This document shows, one piece after another, positions 10,429 to 18,155 of a stretch of DNA of 21,241 bases. The stretch is from Isoetes engelmannii (taxonomy: Eukaryota > Streptophyta > Lycopodiopsida > Isoetales > Isoetaceae), in assembly GCA_011763485.2 (NCBI GenBank), contig JAANSK020270825.1, positions 1-21,241 of the forward strand, read 5' to 3'. Within the stretch, counting starts at the first letter, position 1. The number at the start of each line of letters is the position of its first letter. A program made the position numbers and the translations under genes. The notes under the pieces are model-generated. The model saw nothing but the letters and a program-made list of their open reading frames with translations. It was not told where the DNA came from and searched no databases.

Positions 10429-11577
10429 GGTGATTCCATTGCGGTGATTGCCTTCTTAGGGAATCACCAATTCCAGCCAATAATAATTCTAGATCTTCAA
10501 TTGGATGGATCTCAAATAAATTTACGTCAGCGATTCGCGAAGGTCGTGATTTCCAAGAACCCGGGAATTCTTGAGTTAATCACTACTTTCGGACCTGAAA
10601 ATATATGATATATTTATATAAATATCTTTTAGTTTTCTTAATATATTCGAAAAAGAAGCCCACCTCAATGAGATCGTTTTTGCCCGCCTCGTTTTGGGTA
10701 CCTGAGAAGGTTAGGTATGCTTTGAGCTATTGGAACCTTTCGTTGGCGTGGTGCATCTTGGCCATCCAAACGATACCTTTGGATGGAATCACCATGAAAA
10801 ACCTTGTTGGACGAAATCATCACCCTTCAATTCCATTAGATAGAATTTCATTGAATTTCATTCGTTTGATGGAATCACATATCGTAATTTATTGTGACGT
10901 GGAATCTCTAGATGCATGTTTCATTGCACATAATACCTCCTCCATTATTCCCCAAGAGAATCACTAGGTGATATATTCCTCGTGAAGGAATCACCTCCTT
11001 TTTAATTCCATTTGATGCAATCACTCCACGAGCTGGGAGCCTAATCCTGATGACAGAGCCCAAAAACTGCATCCTTGCCATTCGGCAGACGAGGTAATCG
11101 CGGCCCTTGAAATGGGCATTCCTATGGGTGTGTAAACATTCTCCAAGACGAAATATCCACCTAGCCTATCACCTGTCGTGGAATCACCAGTTCGGAATCA
11201 CCAGAGATTCTATTCTTTGCAAAGGAATATTTGCCTTGGGTATCCCTTGGCGTGGAATCATAACGTGCAGATTTCTTACGGTGGGAGCAATACATATTCA
11301 TTTCACAGTGCCAAATCTCATGTCCAGCACACCTGCATGTTTGACACGTGGTAATATCCGGTGGGTAGACAAGATCGGGTCGACGGTCAAGGCCATGTCG
11401 TGAGTTTCATATGACCGGTTTGACACGTGGTAATATGCGGTGGGTAGGCAAGACTGGATCGACGGCCAAGGCTACGTCGTGAGTTTCTCATGACCTATTT
11501 TTTAAATTCGGGTGCACGTAGGGTTTAAGCAATGTAGCCATGTCACCTGGCAGTCAATAGAATCTAAGGGAATCACC
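10429..11577. repeat. Cluster of dispersed GGAATCACC motifs in non-coding DNA
   Basis: The exact 9-mer GGAATCACC starts at 10460, 10785, 10987, 11180, 11194 and 11569, and its reverse complement GGTGATTCC at 10429. Near copies occur around 10871 (GGAATCACA), 10957 (AGAATCACT) and 11254 (GGAATCATA). The first inverted pair (10429-10437 and 10460-10468) could fold into a hairpin. The open frames that cross this region are unlike any protein I know and I treat the stretch as non-coding. It may be the remains of an old tandem repeat or of a mobile element; I do not recognise it. Confidence 0.6.
11340..11497. repeat. 79-bp tandem duplication carrying ACACGTGG
   Basis: Copy 1 is 11340-11418 and copy 2 is 11419-11497. 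Both begin TTTGACACGTGGTAATAT and end in GTCGTGAGTTTC followed by CATATGACC or TCATGACC, with about ten substitutions between them. Each copy holds a CACGTG core (the G-box of plant promoters), but there is no sign of an active gene for it to regulate: only a decayed one follows. Confidence 0.85.
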
Positions 11578-11913
11578 GGGTTCTGTTCGATTGTGGACAA
11601 TTTTTGGAACCTGCGAATCCAGTCAGGGTGGTTGTGAGAATTGGATGAGAAGACTGAGGAGCTTGGCATGGACCTTAATGAGAAGATTGAGGAGGTAGCT
11701 GCTAAGAACAACCCAAGCTCGTCTGTCTTTAGTGGCAGAAGCCTTATTTTCTCTGGCAGCTGAAAAATGTGGGGAAGCAGCATGCAATTTTTACATGAGA
11801 AGCTCTCAACTGAACAAAGAGCTAGGTAAAGGTTCTTATTTGACTCTGAAAGGGTATGCATTTCCTCTAGGATTACAATGGAAAATGAATGCATGACTGA
11901 ATGAGTTTGCAGC

Positions 11914-12500
11914 TTGCAACACAGGTTTTGGTGTACCTATGGCCCCGAAGACAAAACCGAGAACACCCATGTGGTGGAGGATCGACGTCCTCTTGCATGT
12001 AAAAGAAGGAAAAGAGTAGAGAGGGGGGAGGGTTGTCGAAAGGGCTGCCTATGTCAGTTCACTCTGAAACAACTCTACCTACTTCCCGACGGCACTCAAG
12101 TTACCTTCCACAAATGTGATCATGTGAACCTGCAAGGTGCAATCTGCCATGGTAAAGCCTTAGCTGTCGAGAAAGGGTTGAGGTATAGGCTGGCTTTGTG
12201 GCTCACGACTGAGAAAAATGAATGGATCAAACAGAAGCTAGTGCATTACATAACACCTAGAATGGTTTATGAACATCCACCAGAAAAGGGTGACCCTGAA
12301 AAAAGGAGCTTGTTGGGTTGGATGGGCTTTGCAGGCATGAAACATACAACATTGATAAGTTTGTGGCCCGAAGTGTTTGGAAGTTTCATGAAGACCAGCC
12401 AACAAGCATCCATATGTGGGTGGAACAACACCTAAATAGTGTCTTCCACTATGAGCGTGGTAATGTTATGACCCCAATCCAAAGGGATGCCTTATTGTGA
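11914..12500 (+). pseudogene. Broken fragment of a plant transposase-like (zinc-finger/SWIM-type) gene
   Basis: The first open part (11914 to about 12300) encodes FWCTYGPEDK, a basic stretch CKRRKRVERG, then GCRKGCLCQFTLKQLYLLP and HVNLQGAICHGK. I recognise this Cys/His block from a large uncharacterised plant family with a SWIM-type finger and MULE-like transposase core. The family's next block continues in another frame from about 12300: DKFVARSVWKFHEDQPTSIH then MWVEQHLNSVFHYERGN, to a TGA at 12498-12500. The shift falls at an A6 run (12297-12304), consistent with a 1- or 2-base indel. The transposase core that should follow is missing. I infer a dead, 3'-truncated copy. Sequence from about 11640 (LDEKTEELGMDLNEK) may be more of its 5' side but I cannot place it. 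Family identity is from memory, not a search. Confidence 0.55.
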
Positions 12501-12546
12501 TTTACAAATGATATAGCTATATGCCTCGACTCAACTTAAAGACAGA

Positions 12547-12650
12547 TGTGAAGAGGTAGTGTTGATCCTTTTGTAGTTTAGAGTTAATGTGATTCTTCAA
12601 GTTCCTTGCAAACTAACATTGTTAAAGATTCTAGGTACTACCTCTTCACA
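12547..12650. repeat. 14-bp perfect inverted repeat, 76-bp loop
   Basis: TGTGAAGAGGTAGT at 12547-12560 is the exact reverse complement of ACTACCTCTTCACA at 12637-12650. It begins about 50 bp after the transposase-like fragment. The arms could be termini of a tiny foldback element. Confidence 0.7.
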
Positions 12651-13140
12651 CTCATTGCATTTGATGACTACTTTTATGGGATGCCTGTAGCTTGAATATC
12701 ACGAATACCAAGAAGATAGAGCCAATAGTTATATGGCTAGAACATAAGGATTAAGAACAGAACTTAGAAGAATAGATTTGGGCCTAAAAGAAATTATATA
12801 TAATCAATAAAAGAAGAAGTACAAGAAGATAAACATCCCTTCATGTCCCTGAACCATGGAGGGGACATGATTTCAAACATGATGGAGGCTGCCAAATTGA
12901 AGAACATGCCAAAGAGGAGGAGCTCGTGCTCCTCAAAAATCTTAAATATTATGCACCTCTTAATCTTGACCATCCATCCCAACCACTTCATCTCATCCTT
13001 CCAAAATAACCACCATCATAATCCTTCATTTTCCCACCAAATTCACCTCTTAATCTCGACCTTACAATATGCACCCTTCCAACCATTAAAAACATGTTTT
13101 AAAATAAATCTCCTTCACCCCCCCCCCCCCCCGGATCCTT

Positions 13141-13171
13141 ATGTTGACCGACCCAAAATCTCGGTCAACAT
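13141..13171. repeat. 11-bp perfect hairpin next to a C15 run
   Basis: Arms ATGTTGACCGA (13141-13151) and TCGGTCAACAT (13161-13171) flank a 9-base loop. The homopolymer C15 ends only 8 bases upstream, at 13132. Confidence 0.75.
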
Positions 13172-13250
13172 TTCGCTCAAACAAAAAATGGACCGGTCCC
13201 CTCGGCCCTCTTCCATATGTTTAGTACAATAGGGGGTTTTACGTATTCCA

Positions 13251-13318
13251 CCAAACCTTTCAAAATAATAAAATATGGGGCTTTTGGCTAACCTCCAAAC
13301 CTTTCAAAATAATAAAAT
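13251..13318. repeat. 24-bp direct repeat, period 44
   Basis: CCAAACCTTTCAAAATAATA followed by AAAT occurs at 13251-13274 and again at 13295-13318, identical in both copies. It lies in the host DNA just upstream of the LINE insertion and may belong to an older element. Confidence 0.8.
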
Positions 13319-13491
13319 TTTAGAGTATTTTTAGGTGAACTCTAACACCGTATAAAAAGATAATAGAAAATCAGTGGTAATATTGGGCTTAGGGTAGGGC
13401 ACAAATAGTGTATGAGGCATGAAAGATTTTTTGGCAAAATAATGTACGGAAGAAGGGGCGCGCCCAAACAAAAATGTGTATCATATGGGCT

Positions 13492-13506
13492 AACAAGGGT
13501 AATAGT
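13492..13506 (+). repeat. Target-site duplication, left copy
   Basis: AACAAGGGTAATAGT; matches 17238-17252 at 14 of 15 positions and directly abuts the truncated LINE 5' end. Confidence 0.85.
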
Positions 13507-13640
13507 ACCTCGACATGGTTTATATCTCTAGCTCCTCTTCTACCTTGGACAGTTATGTTGTCATTGGTGATGTGGGTGCAACACTATCTGATCACCAACC
13601 TTTGATCTTGGAACTTAGAGACTACATTCTCCCCAAAAAT
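13507..13640 (+). pseudogene. LINE endonuclease domain, C-terminal remnant
   Basis: Reads LDMVYISSSSSTLDSY then TLSDHQPLILEL. SDHQP (13587-13601) is the SDHxP motif near the end of APE-type endonucleases, in which the His is catalytic. Everything upstream of the LD(M) position is missing because of 5' truncation. Confidence 0.8.
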
Positions 13641-14129
13641 GGAAATAAGACCTCATGCTCAATGCTTCTTTCCTCAACAGTTCCAATTTTTGCGAAGACT
13701 TTAAAGCATTCTACCAAAGCTTGCCAGCTCTAAAACCTCACCAGTCTATGGTTGTCTTTATGACAAGCTTAAGAAGTGTAAATTCTGGATCAAGCAGCGG
13801 GGGAGGAATCTAAAGGGTGACAGAGATGCCAAGATGACTCAGTTATATGATAGGATTAAAGTCTGCAGACAACAGATTAGTCTTGATCCTAATTGTCTTT
13901 CCCTTCATGAGGAAGAAAATAGACCCGAGTTATAAATTAAGCAGGTGGAGGAGTATCAAGCAAGAGGGTTAGCTATAAAAGCTAAAATTACCTTTGCTAC
14001 GGAGCTAGAAATTCATCCTCTTCTTTTTTCTTTAAAAAAGCCAAGCGAAGATTATTAAATAATGCCATCGCTCAAATTCAAGATGACAATGGTTGCATTA
14101 TCCGGGATGACAGTTCTATTAAGAGCTTT
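13640..14129 (+). pseudogene. LINE ORF2 linker between endonuclease and RT, frameshifted
   Basis: Decayed coding sequence. One frame gives YDKLKKCKFWIKQRGRNLKG (from about 13757) and, further on, YDRIKVCRQQISLDPNCL, then a TAA at about 13933 and QVEEYQARGLAIKAKI beyond it. Several frame changes are needed to follow it. This helical segment precedes the polymerase in plant LINEs. Confidence 0.65.
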
Positions 14130-14718
14130 ATGCTTTCTAAATATAGGAATCTTTTCAATGCTGATATGGAAAGTCAGGAAATGGTTGATGCCCAATTTCA
14201 GATCTTTAGTTCTATTCAACACTCTCAAACCATGAATGATAGTGTGCTCAATTGTTCAAGTGAGATTGAAATCTTCAAGACCTTAGCAAAGATGAAACAT
14301 GGCAAAGCATCAGGTCCTGATGGCCTGCCCCCAGAATTCTACCTTGAATTATGAGATTACATGAAAAAGGATATCACACTCTTTGTAAGAGGTTACTGGC
14401 ACCATCTGGAACATCACCCTGCCTATACCTCCACCCTTATTTCTTTAATCCCCAAGAAGTCTAATCCAATGACCATGAATGAGTGGAGGCCAATCTCTCT
14501 TACCAATACTACCTATAAGTTAGTTGCTAAGATCATTGCAGATAGAATAAAAGATCACCTCCAAAAGACAATCTCCAGCTGCCAATCTGCATTTCTGCCC
14601 AAGAGGCTTATACTTGATACTATGTAGACTAATGAGGCTTTGCATTGGAATCGTCTCACCAATCAGAACTGCTTTCTTTTCAAACTGGATTTCAAGAGAG
14701 CCTATGATTGCATGTGAG
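14130..14718 (+). pseudogene. LINE reverse transcriptase, N-terminal half with stops
   Basis: One frame carries KMKHGKASGPDGLPPEFY, a TGA at 14352-14354, then TLISLIPKK, NEWRPISLTNTTYKLVAKII, QSAFLPKRLI, a TAG at 14625-14627, and motif A FKLDFKRAYD, before another TGA at 14716-14718. The block order (GPDG, RPISL, SAF, LDFxxAYD) is that of non-LTR reverse transcriptases. Motif A's first Asp would be a catalytic residue. The three in-frame stops mean no full enzyme can be made. Confidence 0.92.
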
Positions 14719-15603
14719 CTTTTTGGCTTAGCCTCTGGAGTGTACCTAAATATGGAGAAAAGCTCAATTCTTTGGGATAATCCAGATCCAAACATTGATG
14801 TTAAAGGTATCAAAATTGTCAATCCTTGTGATACTATCACAATCCTTGTGATACTATCACCTTCCTTGTGATACTATCACCTTCCTCTTGGAACAAACAA
14901 TTCCACTAAAGGTACTTGGGACAACATTGTCAATAGAATCAAGAAGAAAGTGTGTGGCATCTCGAAGAACCTTACTACAGCTGGTAGAATAATTGTGGCT
15001 AACTCCATTCTGGCCAGTACTCACGTGTACTTCTCTTCTGTCCTAATAGCTGACCAGAAGTCTTATAACCTGATAGAGAGTGTGTGTTAGAGATTTCATC
15101 TGGAAGGGTATCACTATCTCAATTGGAAGGAGTTTGCTCTTGACAAAAGCAGTGGTGGTTTGGGATGCAAAAACCTTTATGATCAGGCTGCTGTTTTAGG
15201 GGCCAAATTCATCTGGAAGACAATAACTGGCTCCCAATCTCCAGCCTGTTCATTTATTAGGCATTGGTTTGCTAAGAGCCTTCCTTTTAATAGAAAGAAT
15301 TGCCCTCACTCTTTTCCAGATTCTGCCTTTGTCCCTTTCAATGCAGCTCCAAATACCTCTACTTTGCTAAGGAAGCTCATCAAGGCATGGAATTATATTC
15401 TGCCTTCCTTTCAACATAAGCCTCTTTGTCAAGATTCTGGTTCTTTCTCTATCTTTTGGTCCTCAATTTTTAGCAGAAATGGCTACTCATGCCTGGCTGA
15501 ACAACACTCTAAAGTCTACAAGAAGTGGGAGAATGCTGGCATTTCCATTCTGGCTGACCTTTGGCACTTAGACAGATGGAGGAGTTGGTATCAAATTCAG
15601 TAG
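14719..15603 (+). pseudogene. LINE ORF2 thumb and connecting region after an internal deletion
   Basis: Directly after motif A the sequence jumps, in a new frame, to ELFGLASGVYLNMEKSSILW, which in related LINEs lies well after the catalytic YADD box. Motifs B and C are therefore absent. Next comes a frameshifting 20-bp triple repeat, then LPLGTNNSTKGTWDNIVNRI, TTAGRIIVANSILAST, a stop at about 15088, and SSGGLGCKNLYDQAAVLGAK, a standard post-RT block. The open frame from 15160 ends in TAG at 15601-15603. Confidence 0.8.
14821..14880 (+). repeat. 20-bp tandem repeat, three copies, within the LINE
   Basis: AATCCTTGTGATACTATCAC at 14821-14840 and 14841-14860, and the same with CTTCC at its start at 14861-14880. 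A unit of 20 bp is not a multiple of three, so the expansion shifts the ORF2 frame. Confidence 0.95.
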
Positions 15604-16424
15604 TTTGGAATCAATTTTTAACTGACAAGATGGTTTTCAAGCACATTATGGCTTGTATTGCTGAGTATCTCAATGTAATATTGAAGATGGTATTAATTGG
15701 ATGGCAAGGGAAGAAAACTAACTACAGTGTTTCTAGAGCATATAAGAGCGTCTCAAATCCGAAATCCACTAAGATATCCCATGCTTGGAATATTGCTAAT
15801 AATGAGTTTATCAGGATCTTAAAAGGCTGTTGAAAAACTTATTTCCAACCTAAAATATAGCTTATGTCTTGGATGGCCTTGCATTTAGCTATACCTTCAA
15901 AATCCATGCTAGCCAAGAGGCTAAGTAATTCTGGCAATGCTTTTGATATTTGTTGTGATATGTGTAAGCATGTTACAGAGACTGCTGTTCATATTTTTAA
16001 CTGCCCGAGAATTACCCCCTTATGGAATTGGCTTAAAGATTATCTGTATCTCAATGTCTATAGACTTGATCTTAACAGGAATATTCTGCATCTTTTGAAA
16101 GGCAATAACTTGTTCTTTAATACCATCATTCAAATTGTCATCTGGAGCATATGGAAGTACAGGAATGCTATCATCATAGGGAAAAGGAATATGAGCACTA
16201 ATTCTTTGAGATATCTTTTCATGGTTGAGTTGATTTCATGTGCAATGTCCCATAGGTCGAAAAAAGGAGATAATTTTGACAAGAAGTGGCTTGCCTTTGG
16301 TCAATTTGTTGGGCATTTTATTTTTTTCCAGTCAAAGCACTTTGGTTTTTCTTCTAATGACTTCCTTGATTTCAGATTTATTGAATCTGTTGACAGGCTT
16401 GGTGAGTGGCTATCCACAATTTGA
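15604..16424 (+). pseudogene. LINE ORF2 C-terminus with zf-RVT zinc knuckle
   Basis: The frame beginning near 15864 gives MSWMALHLAIPSKSMLAKRL and then the knuckle CDMCKHVTETAVHIFNC, with C-x2-C and H-x3-C spacing at 15954-16004. This is the zf-RVT domain found at the C-terminus of plant LINE ORF2 proteins. NWLKDYLYLN and IIQIVIWSIWKYRNAIIIGK are the usual sequels. A stop at 15831-15833 and a frame change separate this part from the upstream RT. Confidence 0.85.
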
Positions 16425-17237
16425 TCATTTCAGATAATTAGGCTTGGATCCAACTTAATGCCTTGGACAGACTACACCTCCTCCTCACTTTCAAGCCTTT
16501 GTGTCTTCCTTTAAGAAAATTATGCTGCGTGGGTATCAGACATGGATTCTTGACATCCTTCTTTTTTTGTTTAGTACTTTCATGTGTAGTGTGCAGTACC
16601 AGGCTTTTAAGACCAGCTATTACTATCATATGAACAAGCTTGTGTCAGATGGAACTGCAACCCTCTCATGTATCAACTTCCACCTCCTCTGGATCATAGC
16701 TTACATTCACACCTGGACCAAAATTGCATGGCAGTCTCTTCCTGTCTTATTGGAACTTGGCATTGGAGAATTTGATGAAGAATTTGTATGGTTCTGGTCT
16801 GAAGACACGTTTCCTTACTTTGACAATTACTGCATCTAAAAGATGGAATCAACTCGGATAATGCTGATGTTTATATTGAAGTACACGTACAGTTGCTGTT
16901 GGATACTATGTTGCAGTGATGCTGTTTCCAAATTTTGCTCCAGTTTTGAGTCCCATGATGTATATACTTATGGTGTACATTGTGTTCCTCCTGCCGACTA
17001 CCTTAAATTACAGGAGGAACTCTTAGCTTCTAGTTCTCTTTCTTATTATCATTTTTGGTGGGCAGAGGCAGCACTTTCTCAAATGCTCTTATGTTCATAC
17101 AGTTGTTTTATTTTGTTGGTAGTTTGGTAGACAATTCCAAGGGAGGTAATATTCCTTGGTTAACTTTCGATCCTTTATGTACTCTTTTTCATTAAGTAAT
17201 TAAAAGCTCCCTTTCATAAATATATATATAAAAAAAA
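16425..17237 (+). other. LINE 3' untranslated region and A-rich tail
   Basis: No further domain is visible after the zf-RVT segment. Two open frames here (16501-16839 and 16843-17130) have no recognisable motif and I treat them as chance frames in the 3' UTR. The element ends at ATAAATATATATATA followed by A9. Confidence 0.65.
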
Positions 17238-17252
17238 AACAAGGGTAATGGT
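17238..17252 (+). repeat. Target-site duplication, right copy
   Basis: AACAAGGGTAATGGT follows immediately on the LINE's A-rich tail. The first two A could also be counted as part of the tail. Confidence 0.85.
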
Positions 17253-18155
17253 CCAAAAATATATATAAAAATATAAAGGCAAAGGTTGAAATAAAAAATA
17301 GAATAGAATAGAATAGAATTTTTATCGTCCACGGAGGCCAATTGGCCTATGGGACCTGTACAAGACAAACAGCACCAAATGGCAACAAATGGGCAATGCA
17401 TGCTTTTTGTGGCAAAGCACCTTTGCTGAACCGAATCCTTCGCTGAAATTTTCGCATAAAAAAATAAATCGGATGCAAGCAGAATCGCAGGAAGAGCTTT
17501 TGGATGCAGAACCGCAAGAAGCAAGATGGAAGCACAAAAATAGGCAGATTTTTGGAGGGCTAGCTTGCTGGCTCCCCTCAAAAAAAAGTTAAGGTGTAAT
17601 ATCTTCCACCATATTATTCACCTTGTTTCAGTGAAGTGATGCATTCACATAAATCACCAAAAATAATGGGTTCTTTCTCTGTTGTGTTAATTACGTGTTT
17701 GCAGATGTTGTGTTGGAGCATAATGTATTGCAGGTGTGAGGACGTTCTGCCCAATATTCATGTCCAAGTATGTTAACTTGTGTCGACAGGAACAATTAAT
17801 ATGTTATCTCTTTGTATGGATTGTTTGCCCATATTTTCTATAACCCATATTTAGGCCCACCTTATAACCTCTAGACTATTCGAAAGAATTGTACACAAAT
17901 TGATATTGTTTTAGGCCTTTTAGGTTGGAAGTTAATGAGCACAAGTGGTAGCATATTATTTCAAGCAATGGGCACAGTTCAGAAGCAGCCCAACACATAA
18001 TGCAAAATTGTTTGTATTAACCTGTAAGAACAGATAAAAGGCTTAAAAACGAGAGGTTTCCCCATAATCATAAAGAAGAATACTGGTTGACTTGGTTACC
18101 TTCCATAATAATCTCTCATTACGTTGTCGTCTTCTGCTGGGCACATGCTTGGGGA
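17253..18155. other. Intergenic DNA / 3' flank of the rhodanese gene
   Basis: No gene seen. It includes a short pentanucleotide tract (GAATA)3-GAAT at 17301-17319 and a perfect 14-bp palindrome AGGCCAATTGGCCT at 17335-17348. The part next to 18156 should hold the 3' UTR of the minus-strand rhodanese gene. The open frame 17389-17592 has no known motif. Confidence 0.5.

Larger units (their letters stand above)
12501..13491. other. AT-rich intergenic DNA with inverted repeats, no gene
   Basis: No protein I know is encoded here. The stretch contains a 14-bp inverted repeat (12547-12560 with 12637-12650), an 8-bp stem CATGTCCC/GGGACATG (12842-12849 with 12862-12869), a run of 15 C (13118-13132), an 11-bp hairpin (13141-13171) and a 24-bp direct repeat (13251 and 13295). 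It reads like layered remnants of small transposable elements. Confidence 0.6.
13492..17252 (+). mobile_element. 5'-truncated, inactive LINE (non-LTR) retrotransposon with target-site duplication
   Basis: The element occupies about 13507-17237. It starts in the last part of the endonuclease domain (SDHQP motif), continues through reverse transcriptase and a zf-RVT zinc knuckle, and ends in TATATATATA plus a run of 9 A. It is bracketed by AACAAGGGTAATAGT at 13492-13506 and AACAAGGGTAATGGT at 17238-17252, one mismatch in 15: a target-site duplication. Abrupt 5' truncation, A-rich tail and a duplication are the signature of target-primed reverse transcription. The layout resembles plant L1-clade LINEs. 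It carries stop codons, frameshifts and an internal deletion, so it is dead. It is about 3.7 kb, where intact plant LINEs of this kind are roughly 6 kb. Confidence 0.92.

Noticed and set aside
10605-11403. Open frames 10605-10967 and 11107-11403 (120 and 98 residues)
   Set aside because: They cross the GGAATCACC motif region, show no domain, and owe repeated peptides such as IPLDGIT to the nucleotide repeats. Treated as chance.
16501-17130. Possible extra proteins after the LINE ORF2
   Set aside because: They lie inside the element before its A-rich tail and have no motif, so they are read as 3' UTR.
13492-17252. Idea that the LINE fragments form a novel system of several small genes
   Set aside because: The pieces follow the standard order endonuclease, RT, zf-RVT in one orientation between target-site duplications; they are one decayed element.
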